This document shows positions 49,785 to 59,344 of a DNA stretch of 64,000 nt, one piece after another. A model generated the notes under the pieces. The model made no database searches. It saw only the letters and a program-made list of their open reading frames with translations, and had not been told where the DNA came from. The stretch lies in contig ML769464.1 of the NCBI GenBank assembly GCA_009733575.1, forward strand, positions 173,504 to 237,503. Reading direction: 5' to 3'. The DNA is from Gymnopus androsaceus JB14. Its lineage: Eukaryota > Basidiomycota > Agaricomycetes > Agaricales > Omphalotaceae. Made by a program: the position numbers and the translations under genes. Numbering within the stretch: position 1 is the stretch's first letter; every line of letters begins with the position of its first letter.

Positions 49785-50130
49785 ATAATATAGACAATAA
49801 GCGAGTGGAAAATATAAGTTTACCATCCTCCAAACGGTCCCATTGAATACAATGGGTGGCAAATGGAGGATGGAGGTAAGGAAGAAGAAGAGAGTGCCGT
49901 ATTTTGTAAGCCAAGTCACTGGGCGCTAAATCCGGTAAGACGAGCCATCGGCAAAGTGCATGGCTTTTTGCTGTGCAAGCCGGATTTAGCACCCAGTCAC
50001 TGGGCTTACAAAATACGGCACTCTCTTCTTCTTCCTTACCTCCATCCTCCATTCGCCACCCATTGTATTCAATGGGACCATTTGGAGGATGGTAAACATC
50101 TACTTTCCACTTGCTTATTGTCTATATCTT
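49785..50130. repeat. Foldback element of about 345 bp
   Basis: The arms 49785-49945 and 49970-50130 are inverted copies (GTTTACCATCCTCCAAA, CAATGGGTGGC, AAGAAGAAGAGAGTGCCGTA, CCAGTCACTGGG) around a loop of about 25 bases. Similarity fades in the outer 30 bases. Because of the palindrome both strands show the same spurious ORF. No target duplication was found. Confidence 0.8.
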
Positions 50131-50204
50131 TCATGTTCTTCTAGGAGCAATGAGCATGGTCTGACAGGGGACTTGTGTATGATTGCTCCATTGTTTTGCT
50201 AATC

Positions 50205-51185
50205 CCTAATCCCGGTTTCATGCTTGCCAGTCCTCCTCACCTGTTTCCTTCCGTCCGCTAACCATTGTCTCGGACGCCGATCCTTACAACCACACAGATT
50301 TATTTGGCCCCGTTCCTCCCAGCTTATTCAGCTACTCATACGGGAATACAAGTAGCTGATTAATATCCACCTTGGCACCGTTCACCTCCTCAGCCATTTC
50401 CTTTGGTCTGCTAACTATTCGCTTGGATGCCAATCCTTACAACCATTCGATTTATTTGGCCCCGTTTGTCCCAGCTTATTCAGCTAATTGTACGGGAATA
50501 TGAGTAGCTGATTAATATCTGCCTTGGCACCGTTCACTTCCTCAGCCGTTTCCTTCGGTCCGCTAACTATTCACTCGGAACCGATCCTTACAACCATTCA
50601 ATTTATTTGGGCCCATTGGTCCCAGCTTATTCAGCTACTTGTACGTGAATATGAGCAGCTGATTAATATCCGCCTTGGCACCCTTCTACTCCTCACCCAT
50701 TTCCTTCCATCCGCTAACCATTCTCTCGGACGCCAATCCTTACAACCACTTGTTTTATTTGGGCCCGTTTGTCCCAGCTTATTCAGCTACTCGTATGGGA
50801 ATACAAGTAACTGATTAATATCCGCCTTGGCATCTTTCAACCCTATTTCCTGCTTGACTCTCCTCCTCAACCCATTTCCTTCCGTCCGTTAACCATGTCG
50901 GGAGCCGCTCCTTATAACCACTCGATTTATTCGTCCCAGCTTATTCAGCTACTTGTATGGGAATACATGTAGCTGATTAATATCCGCCTTGGCACCTTTT
51001 GATCCCTTTTCCCACTCGGTTCTCCTCCTCAGTTGTTTCCTTCCGTCCGCAACCATGGATTTTGTTCGCTTGGATGCCGGTCCTTATAATCGCTCGATTT
51101 ATTTGGGCCCGTTTGTCCTATCTTATTCAGTTACTGGTATGGGACTCCGAGTAGCTGAATATTATCTGCCTTGGCTCCCAATTTG
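50205..51185. repeat. ~152-bp tandem array, about six copies
   Basis: The block GCTTATTCAGCTA, followed by a short spacer and GTAGCTGATTAATATCYGCC, then CCTTGGCACC and CATTTCCTTCCGTCCGCTAAC, recurs at about 50358, 50509, 50661, 50813, 50974 and 51152. The first four periods are 151-152 bases and later ones longer through small insertions. It is non-coding, and part-palindromic through the AGCTGATTAATAT core. Confidence 0.78.
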
Positions 51186-51621
51186 GTAAGACTGTTTCAC
51201 TAGTAACCGTTTTGTCAATCTGACGAATTTCGTACCTCAGTACATCTTTTCACTATCTTTTGACATGGGCCGTGTTCCAGTATTGGTTCCTTGGGATCCA
51301 ACCTGCGTATTTACTATAAACTGAATATTGTTTTTATGCATGATAAATGATGAAATAATAATAATAATAATCTATTGACATTCACGGGACAGAATAACAT
51401 TCCGGATTCCGATCAAATTGAACGGTTTACCTTTTATGAGTTTTTGATGCTTGATCCTCTGATAATGATTGATGTGCTGTATATAAAGGAATGCCATGCA
51501 TGCTTTGCTCGCATTTTCTCCCTTCCTCATCCGGCAACTTAAACGCTTCCATTTGTATTCAAGTGCAAATGTTAAAGTTGTTATTCAAGCTTTACTTTGA
51601 ATATATACTAGCATTGGCTAT

Positions 51622-53374
51622 ATGTTAGTAATATCCTTTTCATCACAAACCTTGGTCCCTGGTAATATTAGTCACAGAATGCCTACATCAACTGCAACCG
51701 ATAGCAATGGCATCCAGGATCTTATATGTCAGGAAATGATGGATGATCCTTTGATGTCATGTTTTTATCATTGGGTTCAAGACCAATCTGGCCAAGAGCA
51801 TGATGAACGTAACAAACTTTTCTTCCAGAGTTCAATTGTTTTATTGATGTATGCAATATTATAGATGTTGAACCTCATATCTCTCAGATTGCTTCTTTGA
51901 CTCCAGATTTAACAGAACGCAATGGTATTTACAGGATGATATGGTCAAAGAGGGACAACGTTTACCTCTCAATCTTATTTGCAATCAATATCTCCCTATT
52001 CCATTCATTGTTCCCTCGGATCCCAATGTCTCCTCAGAGCTTAAACCCTCTCGTATTTTGGTTGCTCCAATCAATGGTGCCAATGTTCCTTACTTAAAGT
52101 TCTTCAACAAGTATGTCAACAACAATTACAAAATTCCTCATCTCAAAAAAGATGAAGTAGAGGGCAAAACTGGTAAGCACTGTATTTCATACATGTGAAT
52201 ATTAGATAATAATAATTCGTGATTCTATAGGTTGGATTGAACTTAGGCCTGGGGATGTTCTCTTCTTTAGAGATATTTCCTGCCTCCTTTGATCTTTTAG
52301 ATCCAATTGATGATGTAATGGTTGCTTTCAATATGAAATTGTAATTATTATTATCATATTTTTAATTTGCCAAAAGATTCAATTCTTATTAAAAAAAACT
52401 GCTAGGGATGAACAACTTATCTCCAAAATCAACCATATTTGTGACAAAGTGTTGGGGCCTGAACCTACTCAATCTAAAACCTTTATTGAGGATAGCACCA
52501 GAGCTCATTTTGTTGGAGAGCAGGTGGCTAGGAGAAAGGGACTTCAACCTCCAAGATGTCTTTCTTTAGCCTGTACTACCGAACATCAGACAGGTCTAAC
52601 TCATCCTGGTCTTTGTGCCAAGAACCCAGATCTGGATGATTCTTTTTCTCCACTTCAACAGGAGTTAAATCCGGTACGTATTGTATGCTGTTACATTGTT
52701 GATAAAGTTTTAACTGTTGTTTTTTCAGACTTTGATTGAAATTGCTGTGAACACCTACAAACTTCATGACCCAGCTACTTTCAATCTCTTACATCAAGTT
52801 AGCGAGCTAATGAATATTCCCAAAATTGGTCATGATCAGAATCCAGGATGGACCAGTTTACAATGTAACTTGGCAACATTTGTGCCAAAAGAAAAGGCTG
52901 GAGGTGAATAAAGCTTGGTATTGTTCTGAATTGACTTACCTTAGCATCTTTATTTCAGATGCAACATTGGCTGCAGAGATGGGCCGTGTAGGGGACCCAC
53001 ATCATGATCGCTTTGATAATCCTGTTCCTTGCACTGTGTCTGTTTCTGCACCTAGAGCTGTCAATAATCAAGGTGTAATGTTGGAAAATTTTGAGGGCGG
53101 CCAGTTCCATCTTTTGGACTTGGGTTTTCAGATGGATTTGACCAACCCCAGTGTCAATGGGTTTTCTGGAGGACGTCTTCATGGGGGTACAATAGCCTTT
53201 GGTCCAGAAGGTGCTGACACCAAAGGGTGTTATCATTGGCTCTGTCCCATCTACCCTATCTCTTCTACACTCTGCAATACCGTGGCACAAACTATTGGGG
53301 GAATGCCTGATGGTAGACCTATTCAACTGCTCTCCGAACACAAGAATTTGCCTAATAGGAAGCAAGCCCTATAA
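51622..53374 (+). pseudogene. Multi-exon gene of unknown function, 2OG-oxygenase-like C-terminus
   Basis: Exon-like blocks in order: PTSTATDSNGIQDLICQEMM from the ATG at 51679 (51679-51850), DVEPHISQIASLTPDLTERN (about 51860-51930), VKEGQRLPLNLICNQYLPIP with VNNNYKIPHLKKDEVEGK (51941-52170), WIELRPGDVLFFRDIS, then EQLISKINHICDKVLGPEP (about 52410-52670), TLIEIAVNTYKLHDPATFNL with SLQCNLATFVPKEKAGG (52730-52905), and a last exon with DPHHDRFDNPVPCTVSVSAP, GQFHLLDLG and SGGRLHGGTIAFGPEG ending at 53374. The last part resembles a mushroom family whose HxD and HGG motifs hint at a 2-oxoglutarate oxygenase fold; this is tentative. A one-base frame break at about 51938 suggests decay. Confidence 0.45.
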
Positions 53375-53718
53375 GTTTAGATACTTTATTATGGTTTCAT
53401 TTTATATCATCAAACTCATGAAGCAAAGATCCAGGCAGAAATCCAATGGCAATGCCCAACAGATAGTATGAGCTTGATGAGGCACGAGTCAGGTGACATA
53501 CGGAGTTCTACGGAGTGCGGCAGAGACAACTTGGAATTGACCGTCTCCTCTGCCGCATTGTTGAAAGCTTATGTGCCCTAGCTCTCCAATGCGAAGCTGC
53601 ACAAAGCTTCTCTAAAGTTTTCAATTTACACTCTCTTGCTTTGTGCTCTCGTCTACACGCACTTTCACATAATCTATACTCAAATAAATAATATTACTAT
53701 CAAATCTCTTTCTCTGCA

Positions 53719-55293
53719 ATGGATACACCACGAATCACTAGAGACCCGACTCAGGACCTTGCACCAGACTATAATGCCGACCCAGACTGGAACGAATTCA
53801 TTGTATCCTGTGTAACAGCCACCAGGAATCGAGCCAATATTGTTCAGGGTCTGACAGATTCCTACGCAGCACGACATGCCAAGGAAATACAGGCCTGGGA
53901 GGCTCAGGTGGAAGCGGACAATGAAGAACAGAGGAGAGAGGAAGAAATACGCGTAAAAGTGGTAGAGGAATTGCGGAAATTGCTGGAGAAGGAAGCGGAA
54001 AAAGAGAAGGTCGAGGAGGAAAAGAAACGGTTCAAGCCTCCACCCATGGACCAGAGGGCCTCTGTGCCCACACACGCTCAAGCTTCCCCTCTCCCTTTTG
54101 CTTTGGAAAAAGTGCGGAAGTATGAACATGTCAAACTCTGGTATTTTGGAATGGAGGGCTGCGAAGAAGCACGGCTAAACTCCTTTGCGGACTCAACCAC
54201 GGGGTACAGCTTCGCAGCGTTTGGAGAGGACGCAGCAACAGTCGCATTGCGACCTCTATCTACACTCTCAAAGTCGCCCAAAGCCATTCCAGATGAGCAG
54301 CTCTTGTTCACACAGCTCTCCATAGCAAAAACACTATATGTTCAAACTATGACCGAGCTAGGATGGCCAGCGGAGTATTGCAAAGCATGGGCCCAGCTCT
54401 ACACCATCCTTGAAAACCATCGTTTCCGTCGAATCGAGCCGCATGGAGAGCAGGTACTAGTCAAGTATCATGCTCAGGTAAAGCGCGACTGGCATCGCCT
54501 CATACTGTTGAAGAAACCGGTTTTCAATGTTGCAATAGTCAACGAAGATCTAATCTTGAAGATTGAGGATGAGGTTCTAAGGAAAATGCGATTGGACAGC
54601 ATGGTTACGGTGCATTTTATTTATCAAAATGTTTTTGATAAACCTGGTACTAATTTTTCACCCGGCATGTCCACTCCTTTTTCCCTTTCCCGTACACGCA
54701 TACGCATCCTCATACGCATACGCATCCTTATACGCATCCTTATCCGCATCCACATCCGCATCCTCATACGCATTTGCATTTGCATACGCCTGAATGATGG
54801 TACACATACGCATTCTGTCCGTTTACTTTCCCTGGACTGCAGCCACAAGCACAGGTTGATTCGGAAACATCACCGTTCAAAGGAAATACAACTCATCAAC
54901 CAATGACACCCATTCGAAAAGCATTGGGACCATCCCGCTCAACACCGGCCTCCTCACTACGGAAACACCCTTATTGAATCCAGTCGGTCAAAGGAGCGGT
55001 ACGTTTGATTTACCTTATGATACCAAACTGTCACTGACAACATATGTTCCTGCTTTCATTCAAATCTCCCTTCTGATTCTGACATGCACTGGTATCCGCA
55101 TACGCATTTGACTTCTGCATATGCACGCATGTTACAGATCCCTCTTCTATCCCAAGACCAGTTTTTTCAAGCAGGCACAGACAGGAAAGCAGCCAAATCT
55201 GTCTGTGCCATTTGTCTTGGCAGCCATGCCCACCAAGTTCGGAGCTGTTCATCTCCCGACTTATGGAACGGGGCCGAAGCCTTCGCTCAATGA
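53719..55293 (+). pseudogene. DIRS-like gag, interrupted by a hexanucleotide tract
   Basis: ATG 53719 opens MDTPRITRDPTQDLAPDYNA, a Glu/Lys-rich coiled coil at about residues 60-110, and a conserved-looking body (VRKYEHVKLWYFGMEGCEEA, TELGWPAEYCKAWAQLYTIL, EDEVLRKMRLDSM). The frame then enters a CATACGCATCC-type tract and stops at 54906. In another register a CCHC-like zinc knuckle CAICLGSHAHQVRSC lies at about 55200-55245, followed by a stop at 55293. That knuckle is the usual gag C-terminus, so gag is split by the tract and a frame change. Gag binds the element's RNA. Confidence 0.6.
54690..54790. repeat. Hexanucleotide (CATACG/CATCCT) microsatellite in gag
   Basis: About 16 units of ACGCAT, CCTCAT and close variants, which translate as alternating Arg/Ile and Leu/Ile. 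Smaller clusters of the same unit occur at 55091-55135 (CGCATACGCATTTG). It sits between the gag body and the knuckle. Confidence 0.75.
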
Positions 55294-55399
55294 CAGGGGA
55301 GGGACATATCAGTACGAAAGACAGGGCGGCCAATCTGTCTCTACCACAACCTCCCGAAAGGTTGCACCAACTCTTCCCATGTCCAGAAGCATGTCTGCA

Positions 55400-57328
55400 G
55401 TGGATGCGGAGCACCGGGTCATGGAGCTCAAGTGTGCTCTCACGCAGAGAGCACAGAGTCCCCTCACTCCGTATAAGGTCGAAGCTTGGGATGCATTACT
55501 GCATGAGTCTGGTCTATTCACAAAATACCCTGACTTACCCCACTCTCTACGGTATGGTTTTCATGCCGGTGTATCCAGAATCTCTACTACCTTCATTCCG
55601 CCAAACAAGCCTTCTGTCCACAAACATCCGCATGAATTTGATGCACTCATGGAAAAGGAATTTGCGAACGGCCAATACCTTGGTCCCATGTCTCAATCTG
55701 AACTTGAACATATCATTGGTCCCTTCCAGTCATCTCCACTATCTCTTATACCCAAACCTCACAAACCAAATGCCTTCCGTCTGGTCCAAGATCTGTCATC
55801 GCCTCACGACCCTCGAAACACTATTAAATCAATTAATTCCACGATCGAATCCTCAGACTATCCATGTACATATGGGACTTTCACTGCAGTCTGCTTGCTT
55901 ATCCACCAGTTGCCCCCGGGTTCAGAGGTGGCTTGCCGAGATGTTGTTGATGCTTTTCGGAGTATTCCCCTGCATCACTCTCAATGGCCGGGAGTGGTTA
56001 TCAGCTTACGACGTGAAGATTCCTTCGCACTGGACACATGTCTCATGTTTGGGATTACTTCAGGTGTTGGTACACATGGTCATCTGGATGATGCAGGTGT
56101 TGATTTATTCCGTTGGAAAGGAATGGGCCCAATCTTGAAGTGGGTGGATGACCATCTCTTTGTGCAGATTCTCAGACAGCATCTTGCGGAGTTCAATGCA
56201 CATAGAGCCTCCATTCGCATACGGATTGAACAGGGTGGTGGTCGTCAAACACATGGTGGCCGTCTATGGTTTGCTGGGGGAGTATTGCCATCCAATGCAA
56301 TCAAAGACTTTGATGAGGACTACAGGTTCCCAATCGCGGATCTCTCCCAATGCTCAGCCCGTTCCGCTCATGATTCAAAGTTCACTTACTCCTTTGAAGA
56401 CATTGATGAGTTTTCCAATGCTCTGGGTTTCATCTGGGGAAAAGACAAAGATTTTCCATTCGCACCATCATGCCATTTCACAGGTTTCACTTGGGATGTC
56501 CAGGCCAGGACTGTTGCTCTCACTGCGGAGAAAGCAAAGAAATACTGCGACGCCATTCTGGATTGGGAAAAGAGTCGCACGCACATGCTGGAGGAGACAC
56601 AAACCCTGCATGGGAAACTACTTCACATGTCGCTTATCGTTCCAGAAGGACAAGCCTACCTCACTAGCTTGGAGGCCTTCATGGGGCTTGGATCCTATAG
56701 TCCTTTCCTTCCACTCACTCCTCCTAGAAGTACCCCCACAGACCTCAAGTGGTGGTACCACACACTCACTGAATCATCTCTTTGTCGAAACATCCCAATC
56801 CCTTTTGAAGTCCTCGACATTCACGCATTCTTGGATGCCAGCTCCGGCTTTGGTATCGCCATTTTTATTCGAGGAAGATGGCGCGCTTGGAAGCTTGTTG
56901 CAGGTTGGGATACAAATGGCAGAACCATTGCCTGGGCAGAGGCAATCGGCTTCTATCTCCTCGTACGAGCCATTCTTGACGCTGGAACCACATCCGTTCA
57001 CCTCAAACTCTATGGCGACAACAATGGGGTTGTTGAAGGATGGTGGAAGGGACGAAGTAAGGACAAAAGAGTCAATGAGGTTTTCCGAGTCATCCACAAG
57101 CTTCTGGGACAGACCAATGTCACCATCCACTCACGCTATGTCCCCAGTAAGGAAAACCCAGCTGACAAACCCTCCCGAGGTATCTACCCGGACAAATCCC
57201 TACTTCTTCCTCCCATCACCGTTCCCTCTTTCCTCCAGCCCTTCATTGTTGATATCAACGGATATGCCACAACAAACATCCCCATACTCACACCAAAATC
57301 TATTTCAGATTCCGAGTTTAGTCGATGA
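55400..57328 (+). CDS. DIRS-like reverse transcriptase and RNase H
   Basis: The frame is open from 55121, but the first ~280 bases overlap gag, so the functional start is probably near 55400. RT blocks: SPLSLIPKPHKPNAFRLVQD, CRDVVDAFRSIPLHHSQWPG, FGITSGVGTHGHLDDAGVDL and the catalytic KWVDDHLF (near 56140). RNase H: DIHAFLDASSGFGIAIF, AWAEAIGFYLLVRAIL, KLYGDNNGVVEGWWKGRS and YVPSKENPADKPSRG. All aspartates of the RT (D in CRDVV and the DD pair) and those of RNase H appear present. Copies RNA to DNA. No frameshift was seen, so the product could be active. Confidence 0.82.
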   Translation: MDAEHRVMELKCALTQRAQSPLTPYKVEAWDALLHESGLFTKYPDLPHSLRYGFHAGVSRISTTFIPPNKPSVHKHPHEFDALMEKEFANGQYLGPMSQSELEHIIGPFQSSPLSLIPKPHKPNAFRLVQDLSSPHDPRNTIKSINSTIESSDYPCTYGTFTAVCLLIHQLPPGSEVACRDVVDAFRSIPLHHSQWPGVVISLRREDSFALDTCLMFGITSGVGTHGHLDDAGVDLFRWKGMGPILKWVDDHLFVQILRQHLAEFNAHRASIRIRIEQGGGRQTHGGRLWFAGGVLPSNAIKDFDEDYRFPIADLSQCSARSAHDSKFTYSFEDIDEFSNALGFIWGKDKDFPFAPSCHFTGFTWDVQARTVALTAEKAKKYCDAILDWEKSRTHMLEETQTLHGKLLHMSLIVPEGQAYLTSLEAFMGLGSYSPFLPLTPPRSTPTDLKWWYHTLTESSLCRNIPIPFEVLDIHAFLDASSGFGIAIFIRGRWRAWKLVAGWDTNGRTIAWAEAIGFYLLVRAILDAGTTSVHLKLYGDNNGVVEGWWKGRSKDKRVNEVFRVIHKLLGQTNVTIHSRYVPSKENPADKPSRGIYPDKSLLLPPITVPSFLQPFIVDINGYATTNIPILTPKSISDSEFSR

Positions 57329-57479
57329 CAGCAGATCAACTACTCATTCGAGAAATGCGGAGATGAGCTGGCAAACTCTGATCTCTACTGGTGGAACTAA
57401 CTCCCCTCCACCATCGCCCTCCCGTTTTGACGCTTCGCTAAAATCGCCATTCCGACTGCATACAAACCGTTTGTGACCA

Positions 57480-58616
57480 ATGCCATATAACAAGAACCTA
57501 CAGCCTTTACCTTCAGCATTTCGACCTCATTGCCTGGCACGGGAGCGCCTGCTTCTGTGGCTCCCGCTATATACCCCACGAAATGAGTCACGCCTACCGC
57601 TATTACAAACAGATCTACAGCGGGTTTTCACGGTGATCTCGCATGCATATGCACCGAGCACCCTAGAAACCTATGGATCTGGTCTTTTGGTCTTCCATGT
57701 ATTCTGCGATCAAAAAGGAGTATTGGAATCGCAGCGCGCTCCAGCCAGCACACTCCTTTCTTCAGCCTTTGTAGCTGCTATGGCAGGCAGTTATTCAGGT
57801 GATGCCATTGCAAATTACATGGCAGCAGTGCATGCCTGGCATGTCTTGCATGGGATAGAGTGGGCAATAGACAAAGACCAACTCAGAGCCTTATATAAAG
57901 GCAGTAATCATCTTGCTCCGCCTGCATCCAAACGTCAGAAGTGGGCTCCATATACCATCACCTTCCTGCTGGCAATCCAATCTGCTCTTGACCTCTCAAA
58001 TCCGTTGCATGCAGCCTTCTGGACATGTCTCACAACAACATTTTACTCCACATTGCGACTCGGCGAGTTTGTCCTTCCCTCGCTCCAGGCATTCAATCGC
58101 TCTCGGCATGTTACACAATCAGACATCTCAGTAACTCATGACCAAAATCAGCTCAAAACCACCTCGTTTCACCTCCCGTCTACCAAATGTTCACCCATCA
58201 AAGGAGAAGATGTCAGCTGGGCAAAGCAGGATGGTCTCACGGATCCCGAAGCTGCATTAGACCACCACCTGGCAGTAAACAACCCACTTTCATCAGGGGA
58301 AGTGCTTTTCTCATACACGCACACCGATGGGAAACGAAGGCCTTTAACTCGGAGAAATTTTCTCAAGTGTCTCACAGAAGCGGGGAAAAGGGCCGGAGTT
58401 GACGTCCCTCCTGCACATGGCATACGCATTGGTTCCGTCCTAGAATACCTCCTACATGGCATGCCATTCATTGTGATGCAGGTTAAAGGACGTTGGGCGG
58501 GACCCTCATTCACAAAGTATCTACGGCAACACGCAGAGGTTCTTGCACCATACATGCAAGCTAACTCAGTGGTCCTTGCCGATTTCACGCGCATAGCAAT
58601 GCTGCCCGTTCGGTAA
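57480..58616 (+). CDS. DIRS-like tyrosine recombinase
   Basis: A 378-codon open frame. The N-terminal core-binding part covers about residues 40-140 (YAPSTLETYGSGLLVFHVFC, GDAIANYMAAVHAWHVLHG). The catalytic part has all expected residues: R193 in STLRLGEF, H313 and R316 in AHGIRIGS, W339 in KGRWAG and the nucleophile Y347 in TKYLRQHA. This enzyme joins the circular DNA intermediate into the genome without target duplication. It starts 150 bases after the pol stop, in a different frame, so it is either a separate ORF or joined by an intron. Intact. Confidence 0.82.
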   Translation: MPYNKNLQPLPSAFRPHCLARERLLLWLPLYTPRNESRLPLLQTDLQRVFTVISHAYAPSTLETYGSGLLVFHVFCDQKGVLESQRAPASTLLSSAFVAAMAGSYSGDAIANYMAAVHAWHVLHGIEWAIDKDQLRALYKGSNHLAPPASKRQKWAPYTITFLLAIQSALDLSNPLHAAFWTCLTTTFYSTLRLGEFVLPSLQAFNRSRHVTQSDISVTHDQNQLKTTSFHLPSTKCSPIKGEDVSWAKQDGLTDPEAALDHHLAVNNPLSSGEVLFSYTHTDGKRRPLTRRNFLKCLTEAGKRAGVDVPPAHGIRIGSVLEYLLHGMPFIVMQVKGRWAGPSFTKYLRQHAEVLAPYMQANSVVLADFTRIAMLPVR

Positions 58617-58865
58617 AATTCGCATTTCGCATAATGGTAAGCATTGATCATCTGCTCCTACTTTTGGGGGAATCTGTGCTCGCTTGATGCATCACGATGC
58701 TCCTATATTTTTGGGTATCTCAGCTCACTCAGATTCCTTGCTTTTAGGCAAACGTATGGGTCTTCTGGGTCAAAGCAAGAGTTTCCGAATATAGTGGGGT
58801 AGTCGTTGAGCCGCGACGCTCGCAGAAGGCATTTTCAGCGAGCAACGAGCCCGAAAAGTTAATTA

Positions 58866-59146
58866 CATCGTAACTAACCAAGTATTGATTGACCGGCTTG
58901 ACCGGCTTGCCAGGTTGTCCACAAGTTGCCCACAAGTACGTTACTGTACGTACTACAAAATGTATAGTGTTTATACAGTTTTTTATGTACATATATAGTC
59001 TTTTACTGTATATAATGTACGTGGTAACCAGGTTGCGAAGAAAATTGAGATAAATTGCGGCTTGTCAATTGACCTGCTTGTTTGGGTTGAACAAGCCGAA
59101 ACAAGCCGAAACAAGCCGGTCAATCAATACTTGGTTAGTTACGATG
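58866..59146. mobile_element. 281-bp TA-flanked MITE
   Basis: Perfect terminal inverted repeats of about 34 bases start CATCGTAACTAACCAAGTAT and include TTGACCGGCTTG. TA flanks both sides (58864-58865 and 59147-59148). Its interior holds further AACAAGCCG/CGGCTTG repeats. It lies about 250 bases downstream of the DIRS element. The TA duplication points to Tc1/mariner-type mobilisation. Confidence 0.85.
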
Positions 59147-59344
59147 TACATTGTACATAAGATACTTCCATGAATGTACATAAGGAAGTATCCACATCTT
59201 CGACCCTAAGGAAGGAACAAGCAGGCCGTAGACTTCAGTTGTGACTTCTATTGAAATAACTGAAGCAATGAATAACTATAGGTATCTTGCTCACCTTTTT
59301 TTTTTATGTATGTAGACTTATTTTTAAATTTAAATTCATTTTTT

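Larger units (their letters stand above)
53719..58616 (+). mobile_element. DIRS-like (tyrosine recombinase) retroelement
   Basis: The order is gag with zinc knuckle, RT, RNase H, and a separate tyrosine recombinase, with no integrase and no LTRs. This is the DIRS/YR retrotransposon plan, common in Agaricomycetes. I could not find the split or inverted terminal repeats, so the ends are those of the coding region. About 250 bases of CT-rich leader precede 53719 and about 130 bases follow 58616. The pol and recombinase frames are long and open, so this is one of the youngest elements in the window. Confidence 0.82.

Noticed and set aside
49750..50144. Two ORFs beginning MEDGGKEEEESAVF on opposite strands
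   Set aside because: They are the same sequence read from the two arms of a palindrome, not two genes.
56148..57476. 442-codon plus-strand ORF overlapping the DIRS-like pol gene
   Set aside because: It is in another frame of clear RT and RNase H sequence and has no family features of its own; the same holds for 55212-56138.
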